Virus record (IMG/VR): IMGVR_UViG_3300046777_001551
Span: 1 to 26,759 of that record
DNA: 26,759 nt
Direction: 5' to 3' (one strand)
From: a virus
Shown: positions 15,582-24,145 of the stretch, piece after piece
How the letters are laid out: each line of letters starts with the position of its first letter
Position numbering within the stretch: position 1 is the first letter of the stretch
The notes under the pieces: model-generated
What the model was told of the DNA's origin: nothing
Databases searched by the model: none
Seen by the model: the letters and a program-made list of their open reading frames with translations, nothing else
Program-made: the position numbers and the translations under genes

Positions 15582-16598
15582 ATGGCTATTGGCTCGCGCA
15601 CTCCTCCCCTCGGGTTAACTCGCGATCAGCTTGCATCTTTTTTGAAAGATCACGAGCAGATAAAGCAGTTTGAAAATTTGTTTGCAATTACATCTTCGAT
15701 AGCGCCGGATGTTGTTAATGAAGTTAAGATTGATGCAGGTACCGCGCAAGCAACAGCCATTCAAGCAATTGGGCAGATTTCTTCTATCGCTCAAGAACTG
15801 GCTATTGGGTGTTCCATTAATGATATAAAAGTAACACAGGCACTGGATCAAATTGCAGCCTTGGCCCAAGAGGTAGCAACAAGCGTTGCTTCAATAGAAA
15901 GCAAAGCAAATCAAGCGCAAATTCAATTCGCACTTTTGGGCCAAGAGGTAGCATCAAGCGTTGCTTCAATAGAAAGCAAAGCAAATCAAGCGCAAATTCA
16001 ATCCGAACTTTTGGGCCAAGAAATAGCGGTTAGCATATCTTCAACAGAATACAAAGCAAATCAGGCTCTGGCATTGCTTGCAAGACTAGCTGAAGCGGTA
16101 GAAGGTTTACAAATGCTGCCGCGAGCTCGCGAGTTTAAGAGAACCCGATACGGTTCATTTTACGATACCACAACTCAATCAGCTGCAATTATCAACACGG
16201 CAACAGCGATCACATTCAACACCACAGACATTAGCAATGGAGTTTATAGAGGAACGCCAACATCTAGAATATACGTAGACACTGAAGGAATATACAATTT
16301 TCAGATTTCTGTACAACTTGATTCTACAGTTTCAACGGCAGAGACGTTTTACATATGGTTTCGTATTAACGGAGTTGATGTTACATATTCAGCAAGCCAA
16401 GTTAGGATACAAGGAAACAATGCAGAAGTTTTTGTTGCGCTGAATTTATTTTTCAATTTGAAGTCTGGAGATTACATTGAGATAATGTTTAGTGTGAGTG
16501 ATCTTGGAGTTCAGTTGCTTTCCTCTGGAGCCGTATCACCCTATCCCGGCATTCCGTCTATTATTCTCACAGTGTCGAATATACAAGGAGTCCAATAA
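15582..16598 (+). CDS. Tail-needle-like trimeric fibre with coiled-coil repeats and TNF-like knob (338 aa)
   Basis: The position directly after gp10 is that of P22 gp26, the needle that plugs the tail and penetrates the outer membrane. Residues 1-45 would be the tail-plug end. Residues 46-170 are five tandem 25-residue repeats starting at 46, 71, 96, 121 and 146 (for example QEVASSVASIESKANQAQIQ), a period that fits 7+7+11 heptad/hendecad coiled-coil spacing. Residues about 185-338 are an all-beta domain with the strand pattern of C1q/TNF knobs (GVYRGTPTSRIYVDTEGIYN, FNLKSGDYIEIMF). The needle of phage Sf6 is known to end in a TNF-like knob, so this architecture fits. A separate trimeric side fibre is the alternative. 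Confidence 0.7.
   Translation: MAIGSRTPPLGLTRDQLASFLKDHEQIKQFENLFAITSSIAPDVVNEVKIDAGTAQATAIQAIGQISSIAQELAIGCSINDIKVTQALDQIAALAQEVATSVASIESKANQAQIQFALLGQEVASSVASIESKANQAQIQSELLGQEIAVSISSTEYKANQALALLARLAEAVEGLQMLPRAREFKRTRYGSFYDTTTQSAAIINTATAITFNTTDISNGVYRGTPTSRIYVDTEGIYNFQISVQLDSTVSTAETFYIWFRINGVDVTYSASQVRIQGNNAEVFVALNLFFNLKSGDYIEIMFSVSDLGVQLLSSGAVSPYPGIPSIILTVSNIQGVQ
15867..16016 (+). repeat. Near-identical 75-bp tandem repeat within the needle gene
   Basis: Units 15867-15941 and 15942-16016 differ at only a few bases and encode two copies of the 25-residue coiled-coil unit. The flanking units are diverged at DNA level. This implies a recent in-frame duplication that lengthened the coiled coil. 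Confidence 0.85.
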
Positions 16599-16934
16599 AT
16601 GACAGTAACCGTAAAAACCTTAGTTGCACCAAAACAAATGGAAGCAACACAAACTACGCAGTATGTTGCAACAGCGGCCAAAGCGCTGATAGATAAAGCC
16701 ACTGTGACAAACACGGACACAGTAAATCGGACGTTTAGCGTTAACTTGATCCAACTCGGTGGGACTGCTAACAATTCCAACTTGATCATCAATAACAGAA
16801 CAGTTGTGCCCGGAGAAACTTATCTTTGTCCTGAATTGATCGGTCACGAGCTGGAACCAGGGGCATTTATTAGCACAATTGCAAGCAATGCTACAGCTCT
16901 GAGTCTGCGCATTTCTGGCCGAGAAATCACATAA
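16599..16934 (+). CDS. Small beta-rich virion-module protein (111 aa), unknown function
   Basis: The chain alternates short strands and turns with many Thr, Asn and Val residues (ATVTNTDTVNRTFSVNLIQL, LIINNRTVVPGETYLC) and no enzymatic motif. Similar small beta-sandwich proteins occur in many phage tail modules and are usually annotated hypothetical. It has a strong ribosome-binding site (CAAGGAGTCC) and starts at the base after the needle stop codon. It occupies the region where P22 has gene 14; a morphogenesis role is possible but unproven. Confidence 0.6.
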   Translation: MTVTVKTLVAPKQMEATQTTQYVATAAKALIDKATVTNTDTVNRTFSVNLIQLGGTANNSNLIINNRTVVPGETYLCPELIGHELEPGAFISTIASNATALSLRISGREIT

Positions 16935-16945
16935 GGAAAAGTAAC

Positions 16946-17353
16946 ATGGAAGGCGCAAATAGACCCAAGATTTTCTTCTCTCGCTTTAGTGGACTTCCGG
17001 TTGAAGAGCCATTTATCACAGCAGCAGAGAACAAGAAAAACACTCAGGTGGTTATTGATAAATGGATGCTAGGGCCTGAAAAGCCAACTAACGAACGTGG
17101 AGCAAATAAGCAATACTGGCTTGCGCTTAGCAAAGCCATGCAAACTGATGAACCCGAGGCCAGGCGGCGACGATGCTCAAACTGTGAATATTATGATAAT
17201 TCTATCCTAGCTCAAATAAAAATGGATAAAATACCATGGAACGAATGGGACATAGCTGCCGGCTTCCGTGGTCATTGTAAGAAATTTGACTTTATATGCC
17301 ACGACCTGCGATCATGCCAAGCATGGGAAGAACGCGAATTTGAAGATGATTGA
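16946..17353 (+). CDS. Cys-rich metal or Fe-S binding candidate in the virion module (135 aa)
   Basis: The C-terminal half carries five Cys: C77-x2-C80 (RRCSNCEYYDN), C111 (FRGHCKKF), C118 (FICHDL) and C124 (RSCQAW). The CxxC...C...C-x2-W spacing recalls high-potential iron-sulfur proteins or a small zinc site. The first 70 residues are a less conserved leader (FFSRFSGLPVEEPFITAAEN). I recognise this as a family that recurs in podovirus-like structural regions, with no function assigned. A TAAGGAAAAG ribosome-binding site precedes the ATG. Whether it is a virion part or a redox or assembly factor cannot be told from sequence. Confidence 0.65.
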   Translation: MEGANRPKIFFSRFSGLPVEEPFITAAENKKNTQVVIDKWMLGPEKPTNERGANKQYWLALSKAMQTDEPEARRRRCSNCEYYDNSILAQIKMDKIPWNEWDIAAGFRGHCKKFDFICHDLRSCQAWEEREFEDD

Positions 17354-17355
17354 TC

Positions 17356-17805
17356 ATGGAAAATTCGAAATTGCTGCATGCGAACTTAAAAAATGTTTTA
17401 TCTCTTCCTGATCCTGCCTGCGAGTGGCTGATCATGCTTTGGGGCGCTATTCAGCTTTTTGATGATGTAGCAGACGGCGACCCTATTGATCGAGAAGACT
17501 TGAACGCAGTAATCTGGAATACTTTAATTGGAATGAATCAGAACAGCTTCTGGATTACTAATTCAATAACTCTTGCGCCAGTCATAGCAACAATGGTATT
17601 GAAATGGCAGGGATCTGACAAAGCAGAACGCTCTGGCAAAGCTGATGCGCGCTCTTATGTTTGGCGCGCTGGGTATTACGATGTTGTGATGCTTGTGGTT
17701 GCACTTTGTAATGGCACAAAGTATGCTACAGACAATGCAAATTTAGTTATGTCGCTCTACGGTGAAAAACTTGAAGATTATTTGAGGGAGTTTAATAATG
17801 CCTGA
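17356..17805 (+). CDS. Helical phage protein with FDDVADGD motif (149 aa), unknown function
   Basis: The chain is mostly helical: CEWLIMLWGAIQLFDDVADG at about 25-44, then ITLAPVIATMVLKWQ, SYVWRAGYYDVVMLVVALCN at about 98-117, and a C-terminal YGEKLEDYLREF. The LFDDVADGDPIDREDL motif is conserved in a family I associate with phage structural regions; the paired acidic residues could bind a metal, but no enzyme can be named. The ATG at 17356 is used; a TTG six bases earlier overlaps the previous stop. The gene overlaps the gp7-like gene by 8 bases, which suggests coupled translation with the ejection proteins. Confidence 0.65.
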   Translation: MENSKLLHANLKNVLSLPDPACEWLIMLWGAIQLFDDVADGDPIDREDLNAVIWNTLIGMNQNSFWITNSITLAPVIATMVLKWQGSDKAERSGKADARSYVWRAGYYDVVMLVVALCNGTKYATDNANLVMSLYGEKLEDYLREFNNA

Positions 17806-18529
17806 CCCCATTTCTGCTTTAGTCGTTGGAGGAAGCCAGCTGGTCAGTGGCATGATGGCTTCTGATTCTGCGTCTGATGCAGCTGAAGCACAAATCAACG
17901 CCAGTGATGCGGGGATTGCAGAACAGCGCCGTCAATTCAACGCCATTCAAGAAATTCTTAAGCCGTACATTAATGCGGGAACTGGCTCCCTCGCCGGCTT
18001 GCAGCCATACGCCGCGGCTGGCGTTCCGGCTTTAGAACAACAGCAAGCGTTGCTTGGGTTGCGCGGACAAGAGGCACAACAGGCGGCGATCTCTGGCATT
18101 GAAAGTGGCGCTGGCTACCAGGCGCAAGTGCGCGCTGGTGAAGAGGCGCTCCTGCAGCGTGCTTCGGCCACTGGCGGGTTGCGTGGGGGAAATATGCAAG
18201 CCGCGCTGGCTCAGTTTCGTCCGCAGATGTTGCAAGCAGAAATTGAAAATCAATATGGGCGACTCGGCGGCCTGACCGCGCTTGGCCAAACTACTCAGCA
18301 GAATATTGCGCAGATGGGTCAAGCATCGGCAGCAAACACGGCTGCGGCTGGACTACGCACTGGCGCTGATATAGCTGGTTTGCTGGGGCAACAAGGGGCC
18401 GCTCGGGCCGGTGCAGAGATGGAAAGAGGCAGAGCAATGGCGGGACTGTTTAACATGCCCGCGCAGTTTTTAGGCATGCAGTACGGTGCAAAGGTTGCTC
18501 AACCTGGGTTTGGAAGCATCTTTGGCTAA
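17798..18529 (+). CDS. Ejection (DNA transfer) protein, P22 gp7-like (243 aa)
   Basis: In P22, gp7, gp16 and gp20 leave the capsid ahead of the DNA and form a conduit across the cell envelope. This protein has the same build as gp7 (229 residues): a Gly/Ala/Ser-rich hydrophobic N-terminus, then QRRQFNAIQEILKPYINAGT (compare QNQQFNTIMNNLKPFTPLAD as I recall it), a Gln/Ala-rich body with ASATGGLRGGNMQAALAQ (compare AEATGGLGSTATSNQLSA) and a Gly-rich C-terminus. A GAGGGAGTT ribosome-binding site lies inside the end of the upstream gene. It is GC-richer than its neighbours, hinting at module exchange. Confidence 0.82.
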   Translation: MPDPISALVVGGSQLVSGMMASDSASDAAEAQINASDAGIAEQRRQFNAIQEILKPYINAGTGSLAGLQPYAAAGVPALEQQQALLGLRGQEAQQAAISGIESGAGYQAQVRAGEEALLQRASATGGLRGGNMQAALAQFRPQMLQAEIENQYGRLGGLTALGQTTQQNIAQMGQASAANTAAAGLRTGADIAGLLGQQGAARAGAEMERGRAMAGLFNMPAQFLGMQYGAKVAQPGFGSIFG

Positions 18530-18550
18530 AACAATAAGGACGTCAGCATC

Positions 18551-19816
18551 ATGGTTCAACCCATCAATTATAACTTAAATGTCCAAACACCCTTTGAAGC
18601 TGCACTGGGAGGCATGCAAATTGGAGCAACAATCGCTGACATTCGAGCCAAGCAACAAGCTCAGGCTATCAAAGCTCAGCAAGATCAAATAGCAGCACAA
18701 GAATCGCAAAATAACAAAGCAAATTTGACTCTTGGTGCTCAAGCTATTTCAGCAATTGAAGCCGGGAATACTGACGCCGCTATTAGTCTTATCAATTCAC
18801 GTAGAGACGCATTCAGAAATTCTGGTGACGAGAAACAAGCCAATGCGCTCGATGCGTGGTCTAAGATAATGCAGATGAATCCTCAGGTTGCATCGACAGC
18901 AATAAACAGGCTATTAGCAACAACGCCGGGCGGTAAAGAAATGCTGGAGGCTGTAAAGATTGCGGGTGAAGAACAGCGGGCCGCAGCTCTTCAATCTACG
19001 ACACTACAAACAAAACAAGCAGAAGCAGAACAAAAACAAGTAGAAGCAGAAATCATCAGAAAAAGTGCTGATGCAAAAATATCTAAAGAAAAATCAGAAG
19101 CACAACAGGCCGCTGTTGCTGCAAAGTTTGCAGAATCAAAAGCGGTGCGAGAACTCGAGAAAACTGGATGGGATATAAAAAAGATACAGTCTGACATTCA
19201 AGTTGCTAGGCAAAATGTGGCGATTGCGTCAACAAATGCTGCCATTGCAAGAGAAGGAAATGAATTAAAACGATCTGAATTACGTTTGAAACTTATGGAT
19301 TTACAAGACAAAAGAGATCAAACTGTAAGAGATAAAGCTGCAGAAGCAACTAAGACGGCAATGCAATCAGATAATTTGTTAAATACAGTTGATGGCTTGA
19401 TGCAAAATATTGTTCAAGGCAAAGATAAAAAAGGCAACCCGATATTTTCATCAGCTTTCAGGGCTGCTGTTGGCCCACTGGACGAAAGAATAATCACACT
19501 CCAGCCAGACGTTGCCAATATCGAAGAGTCATTCAAGACTTTAGGTAGTCAGATAACGATGTCTAGAATCGAAGAGATGAAAGGCGCATTGTCAAATGCC
19601 GACCTTGAAACTTTAAGAACATCTCTGCAAGCACTATCACTTAGACAATCTCCTGATCAAATTTACAAGAACTTGCAAGAAGTACAAAGACTGACTTTGA
19701 AAGCGAGAAAAATTGCTTTTGATAAATACGGCCTTCCAGAATCTCGGCCAGATACTCCAAACGTCCAACCAAGCTCACAAGAAGTTGATGATATTCTTAA
19801 AAAATATGGCAGGTGA
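18551..19816 (+). CDS. Ejection-protein candidate, P22 gp20-like by position (421 aa)
   Basis: The chain is almost wholly helical, rich in Gln, Ala and Lys, with a long coiled-coil-forming stretch at about 140-275 (QTKQAEAEQKQVEAEIIRKS). A conserved C-terminal region follows (SRIEEMKGALSNADLETLRT, then LQEVQRLTLKARKIAFDKYG) and the protein ends in DDILKKYGR. Its start (INYNLNVQTPFEAALGGMQI) is typical of internal virion proteins. It lies between the gp7-like protein and the third ejection gene, exactly where P22 gene 20 lies, and its length is near that of gp20 (about 470). The sequence match to gp20 itself is not obvious to me, so the call rests on order and architecture. Confidence 0.68.
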   Translation: MVQPINYNLNVQTPFEAALGGMQIGATIADIRAKQQAQAIKAQQDQIAAQESQNNKANLTLGAQAISAIEAGNTDAAISLINSRRDAFRNSGDEKQANALDAWSKIMQMNPQVASTAINRLLATTPGGKEMLEAVKIAGEEQRAAALQSTTLQTKQAEAEQKQVEAEIIRKSADAKISKEKSEAQQAAVAAKFAESKAVRELEKTGWDIKKIQSDIQVARQNVAIASTNAAIAREGNELKRSELRLKLMDLQDKRDQTVRDKAAEATKTAMQSDNLLNTVDGLMQNIVQGKDKKGNPIFSSAFRAAVGPLDERIITLQPDVANIEESFKTLGSQITMSRIEEMKGALSNADLETLRTSLQALSLRQSPDQIYKNLQEVQRLTLKARKIAFDKYGLPESRPDTPNVQPSSQEVDDILKKYGR

Positions 19817-19818
19817 TT

Positions 19819-21720
19819 ATGGCAACTCTTAAAGAATTAGAGGTGGCACTGATTAACGCTGACAAAGCTGGCGATACCGACGCGGCCAGAAAATTGGCCG
19901 CTGTCATATCAAGAGCCAGGAAAGACCCTGCGAACTTGATTCCTGGAACCCCAGTGATATGGGAGGAAAAACCAGAGCAAACTATTTCTGAAAAGCTTAT
20001 CGGTGCAGGTGAGGCTGGCGCTGCTTTAGCCACCGGCTTAATCGGAAGCGCTGTTGCGGCACCCATAGGTGCAGTCAAGGGGATTGCACAATCTATTCTT
20101 GACGGAAGTTTCGGGACGCCAGAAGCCGTGAGAATGGTTGAAGAAGAAGCCTCTAAAGCGTCTGAAGCATTGACTTATGCCCCGCGCACTGAAGCTGGGC
20201 AAGAAGCAACTAGGGGAGCCGCTGAGGTTCTTTCCCAAGTTCTTCCGCCATTCATTCCGATGCTCGGAGGCCAACCTGGCCAGATTTCAACATCAGCCCG
20301 AATGGCCGCACTTCCTGTTGAAGCAGCAGCAAGAGCTGCTGTTCCTGTTGCCAGAGAAGCTGCAAACAGAGCCGGGCAAGCTGTTAGATCTGGAGTTTCA
20401 ATGCTAACCGGATCAGCTCCAGAATCGGCAAACGCTCCAAGGCCACAATCGGTCGGAGCTGCTGCAACAGATCCAGCTCTGAGACGGGTTGAAAAAGCCT
20501 CTAGTTTGCCGGTTCCTATAACATTAACAAAGGGTGCAGCAACAAGAGAAGCTCAACAACTTGCTTTTGAAAAAGAGCAGATAAAAAGCGCCCTGGGTGG
20601 GCCATTGCGTCAAAGAGCAGAAGAAAACAATCTGCAGACATTGCAAAATTTTGATGCTCTGCTAGACATGACAGACGCACAAATCACTGATATTGCGTCA
20701 ACAGGAAATAAAGTAACAAAAGCTTTGTCATCTGGTCTTGCAAAATCAAAGACAAAAGTACGCCTTGCATATGCGGATGCTGATAGAGCCGGAGAATTAG
20801 AGACGGGAGTAAATTTAAATTCTGTCATCAAATATATCAATGAAAATTTGCCTGAAGCAGATTTAGCACCAGTCCTGAGTGCAGCAAAAAAGAAAGCCCT
20901 TGCAGTTGGCGCTGCTTCACTTGATCAAGATGGCAACCTTGTTCCAGTTCAGACTACGTTAAAAAATGCGGAAAGCTTAAGAAAAACATTTAACAACGCT
21001 GGATTTGAGAAAGCAGACGCTTTTCATGGCCTTCAACTCAAATTAATTTTTGATGCCGAAACCGATGGCCTCGGGGGGGATTTATATAAAAAAGTTAGGA
21101 GCTTAAGAACTCAACAAGCTCGAAAATATGAGAATAGAGCAATCGTTGCTAGGCTTGTTCAAAATAGAAAAAAAATGGATGATCCGATGGTTGCCGCGGA
21201 TAAAGTTTTTAAAAAGTCAATTTCTGACGCTTCACCTGAAGAAATTACATTTTTAAAAAGAGTTCTAAATACGTCTGGAAATGATGGAAAGCAAGCATGG
21301 AAAGAACTACAAGGGGCTACAATCAGGTATATTAGAGATGAGTCAACTAAAGGACTTGGTAGAGACTCCATGGATCGGCCGATTGTTTCACCAGCGCAGA
21401 TGCACAGAACAGTAAGAGCTCTTGATGAAAATGGTCGTCTTGATGTAATTTTTGGAAAGAAAAATGCTCAAACAATAAGAGACCTTAACGCAATTCTGAT
21501 TGATGTTGTTACAGCTCCCCCTGGGACACTTATAAACACGTCTGGGACAGCTGGAACATTGCTTGCGACAATGACAGAACTTGGCTTAACTGGTATGTTA
21601 ACTGGCCTTCCTATTCCCGTCGCAACAGGCCTTAGACAAATTGTGAAACTGAAAAAAGAAAGAGCTACGAAAGCAAGAATTATAGACGCATTGAACGCGT
21701 TGCCGAACGAAGCTCCATAA
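19819..21720 (+). CDS. Ejection-protein candidate, P22 gp16-like by position (633 aa)
   Basis: This is the third and largest internal-protein gene, as gene 16 is in P22 (about 609 residues). Residues 5-35 form a short repeat-like helical hairpin (ALINADKAGDTDAARKLAAV) that I know from the start of many phage internal virion proteins. A Gly/Ala-rich hydrophobic segment at 61-90 and another at about 577-609 (AGTLLATMTELGLTGMLTGL) could insert into the inner membrane during DNA entry. The rest is helical. The ATG at 19819 has AGGTGAT just upstream and sits 3 bases after the previous stop; an in-frame GTG at 19813 is the alternative. No muramidase motif is seen. Confidence 0.68.
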   Translation: MATLKELEVALINADKAGDTDAARKLAAVISRARKDPANLIPGTPVIWEEKPEQTISEKLIGAGEAGAALATGLIGSAVAAPIGAVKGIAQSILDGSFGTPEAVRMVEEEASKASEALTYAPRTEAGQEATRGAAEVLSQVLPPFIPMLGGQPGQISTSARMAALPVEAAARAAVPVAREAANRAGQAVRSGVSMLTGSAPESANAPRPQSVGAAATDPALRRVEKASSLPVPITLTKGAATREAQQLAFEKEQIKSALGGPLRQRAEENNLQTLQNFDALLDMTDAQITDIASTGNKVTKALSSGLAKSKTKVRLAYADADRAGELETGVNLNSVIKYINENLPEADLAPVLSAAKKKALAVGAASLDQDGNLVPVQTTLKNAESLRKTFNNAGFEKADAFHGLQLKLIFDAETDGLGGDLYKKVRSLRTQQARKYENRAIVARLVQNRKKMDDPMVAADKVFKKSISDASPEEITFLKRVLNTSGNDGKQAWKELQGATIRYIRDESTKGLGRDSMDRPIVSPAQMHRTVRALDENGRLDVIFGKKNAQTIRDLNAILIDVVTAPPGTLINTSGTAGTLLATMTELGLTGMLTGLPIPVATGLRQIVKLKKERATKARIIDALNALPNEAP

Positions 21721-21770
21721 TTGATCGATAAATAGCCGAAAGATAATTTTTTTAAAAAGGAGTAATGAAG

Positions 21771-23477
21771 ATGAGCGCTCTTTCAATTATGCAGCCATAC
21801 CCTGTTTTTACTGATGCGGATGGTCAACCTTTAGAAAATGGCTATGTCTGGGTCGGACAAGCTAATCTTGATCCTCAGGTTAATCCTATAGCCCTTTACT
21901 GGGACACTGCTCTGACAATTCCAGCAGCCCAGCCAATCCGGACAATTAAAGGATACCTTTCAAATTCCGGGACTCCAGCTCAAATTTTTGCCGCCGAATC
22001 TTCGTATTCAATGCGAATTCAAAACAAAAATGGCCAGATTATTGCATCAACTGCTAATGCAACGGGTTACGCAATTGGTACTGTTGTTCCTGCTGGTCAG
22101 ACGGTGACTCTTAACGTGCCAGCAGGGTTTGCAGATGTGCAAGCGGCTTTTGACTACATGAAGGGTTGGGTAATTCTTGGATCTGTAGAAGTAAAAATTG
22201 CAAATGGGACATATAACTGGACTCGCGGACAGAATTGCAATCATCCATTCGGTGAGAATATCCGAATTATCGGGAACCAAGCCAGCCCAAGCAGTGTCAT
22301 TATCCGTGGCCCGACCGGGCCGACGTTCGACATGTTTTATGTGACCGCTGGTAATACTCTCGGTTTTATCGATGGTATGACTATTGACCTGCCGACCAAA
22401 GCTACTTTAGCTAACAATTGGACTGCTATCCTTGCAACTCAGGGTTCTACTCTAATCACGGGCAATAAGATCATCACCAATAACTGGTACTACGGTATTG
22501 CTGCTCGCGACGGATCATATATTTATTGCCCCGACGCGCAAGTGTCGAACGCGGGTGACGTCGGAATATGGGCTTTTTGTGGTTCAACTATCGTGGCTAA
22601 TGGCGCAGTGTCGAATTATGCAAGTGATACAGTAAACGGCTATGGTTTTGGCTTTCAAAGCGAGTTTGGATCGACGCTTGTGGCGACAGGTGCGAAAGCC
22701 ATGGGATGTTATAAAGCCGGTTTTGCTGCTTTATCAAACTCTACTGCACGGATTCACAACTGTGAATCTTACCAAAATGTTGGAAGCGGGTTTTTGTCTT
22801 GGGCTGGCGGTCAAGTCGAAGCATTCGGGAGTTCTTCGCACGACAACCAAAGATATGGTTTAGAAATAACAGAATATGGAAATATCATCGGTATTTCTAC
22901 AAACACGAATAACACACTTGGCGCTGCAAACAAATTCGCTTATTTTGACACATCGACAGGATCAGCACGCGTCGCTTCCTCGATTGGAAATTTGCGGTTA
23001 GATGCTGAAGGGACTAATGGAGTTTATTTTCATAACGGTCAAGGCCTGCAATTCGGAATTGGTAATTCGACATCTGCGACAAGTTTTGTTGAAGTGCGCG
23101 GTGGTGGTGTTGATAACGGCAATCAACCACAGATTAGTGCGAACGGAGCAGCTACAAACATTCCAATCAGGTTTGATGCAAAGGGAAATGCCAACCAGTT
23201 CTTCAACAATGGTAACGGGTTACAGTTTCAGATTCAAGGCGCTGTGGCAAATACAGTAAATCAAGTATATGTATCCGGCAGTAAGACCGGCGATCCCGCA
23301 ATTATCGGAGCAACTGGGACAGATGCTATTGTCGATCTTGCATTGTTACCGCAGGGTACTGGGTCATTTGTTAAATTTGGAGCTGGTTTTTTTTCAACGT
23401 CTGACGTTCCAATAATAGGATATATTCAAGTAAAGGATAACAATGGAACAGTTCGCAAGCTTGCTGTTGTGGCCTAA
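21771..23477 (+). CDS. Tailspike with P22-type head-binding domain and beta-helix (568 aa)
   Basis: Residues 1-105 match the head-binding domain that fixes P22 gp9 to the tail hub: YPVFTDADGQPLENGYVWVG, then NPIALYWDTALTIPAAQPI, and SYSMRIQNKNGQIIAST. Residues about 110-395 form a right-handed parallel beta-helix with repeated short strands and Gly/Asn turns (NGAVSNYASDTVNGYGFGFQ). The last 170 residues hold two related repeats (HNGQGLQFGIGN... and NNGNGLQFQIQG...) and end in a small beta domain with KDNNGTVRKLAVV. The protein binds and possibly cleaves a surface polysaccharide, but I cannot point to catalytic acids. The ATG at 21771 has AAGGAG at suitable spacing; an ATG six bases upstream is too close to it. 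Confidence 0.85.
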   Translation: MSALSIMQPYPVFTDADGQPLENGYVWVGQANLDPQVNPIALYWDTALTIPAAQPIRTIKGYLSNSGTPAQIFAAESSYSMRIQNKNGQIIASTANATGYAIGTVVPAGQTVTLNVPAGFADVQAAFDYMKGWVILGSVEVKIANGTYNWTRGQNCNHPFGENIRIIGNQASPSSVIIRGPTGPTFDMFYVTAGNTLGFIDGMTIDLPTKATLANNWTAILATQGSTLITGNKIITNNWYYGIAARDGSYIYCPDAQVSNAGDVGIWAFCGSTIVANGAVSNYASDTVNGYGFGFQSEFGSTLVATGAKAMGCYKAGFAALSNSTARIHNCESYQNVGSGFLSWAGGQVEAFGSSSHDNQRYGLEITEYGNIIGISTNTNNTLGAANKFAYFDTSTGSARVASSIGNLRLDAEGTNGVYFHNGQGLQFGIGNSTSATSFVEVRGGGVDNGNQPQISANGAATNIPIRFDAKGNANQFFNNGNGLQFQIQGAVANTVNQVYVSGSKTGDPAIIGATGTDAIVDLALLPQGTGSFVKFGAGFFSTSDVPIIGYIQVKDNNGTVRKLAVVA

Positions 23478-23495
23478 CAAAGAAAGAGGTAAATT

Positions 23496-23750
23496 ATGGA
23501 TCAACAACAATTATTTAATGTTGCATTCACTGTCTTTAGTTCGCTCGGGGGATGGTGGATGAAAACTATGTGGGACAGTCTAAAAGAGCTTCAGAATGCT
23601 GATAGAAATATAAATTATGAGATGAATGAAATTAAAGTTCTGGTCGCTGGTCAATACGTTAGACGTGAAGAATTTGATCGAATGAGCCAAGCAATTTTTG
23701 CAAAACTGGACAGAATCGAAGAAAAACTCGATAGAAAGGAAGATAAATGA
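23496..23750 (+). CDS. Membrane-anchored coiled-coil protein in the lysis cassette (84 aa)
   Basis: An N-terminal hydrophobic segment (FNVAFTVFSSLGGWWMKTMW, residues 7-26) would anchor the protein in the inner membrane. The rest is a charged helix (ELQNADRNINYEMNEIKVLV then DRMSQAIFAKLDRIEEKLD) likely to form a coiled coil. AGAGGTAAATT precedes the ATG, and the gene overlaps the endolysin start by 4 bases. Proteins of this layout often stand beside phage endolysin genes and may act as a pinholin, antiholin or spanin-like factor; which of these applies here is not known, as a clear 3-TM holin follows the endolysin. Confidence 0.65.
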   Translation: MDQQQLFNVAFTVFSSLGGWWMKTMWDSLKELQNADRNINYEMNEIKVLVAGQYVRREEFDRMSQAIFAKLDRIEEKLDRKEDK

Positions 23751-24145
23751 GCTACTCATTAAGCAATCGTTCTATAGATCGTTTATCTGGCGTTCATCCT
23801 GATCTAGTCAAAGTTGTTCAACGCGCAATAGAAATTACAACAATTGATTTTGTTGTTCTCGAAGGAGTCCGCACTCCAGAGCGTCAAAAGATTTTATTTG
23901 ATGCTGGAGCTAGTCAGACATTGAACAGCAGGCACATAAAAGGCCCAGATGGTTTTGCAAAAGCAGTTGACCTCGGAGCCTGGATTGATGATGAGGTAAG
24001 GTGGGATTGGCCGTCTTATCATCATATTGCTAAAGCAATGAAAACAGCAGCTGCCGAACTCAAAATACAAATTGTCTGGGGTGGTGATTGGGTTCGGTTC
24101 AAAGATGGCCCGCATTTTGAACTTGATCGGAGAAAGTACCCATGA
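23747..24145 (+). CDS. Endolysin, M15-type peptidoglycan peptidase (132 aa)
   Basis: This would cut peptide stems of the cell wall at the end of infection. It shows the zinc-peptidase M15 (VanY / L-alanyl-D-glutamate peptidase) pattern: VLEGVRTPERQ at 38-48, SRHIKGPDGFAKAVDLG at 61-77 with Zn ligands H63 and D75, and GGDWVRFKDGPHFEL at 112-126 with H123 as the third ligand and D120 nearby. The 132-residue single-domain form without signal peptide is usual for phages of Gram-negative hosts that use a separate holin. It overlaps the upstream gene by 4 bases and the holin gene by 4, showing a tightly coupled cassette. Confidence 0.92.
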   Translation: MSYSLSNRSIDRLSGVHPDLVKVVQRAIEITTIDFVVLEGVRTPERQKILFDAGASQTLNSRHIKGPDGFAKAVDLGAWIDDEVRWDWPSYHHIAKAMKTAAAELKIQIVWGGDWVRFKDGPHFELDRRKYP

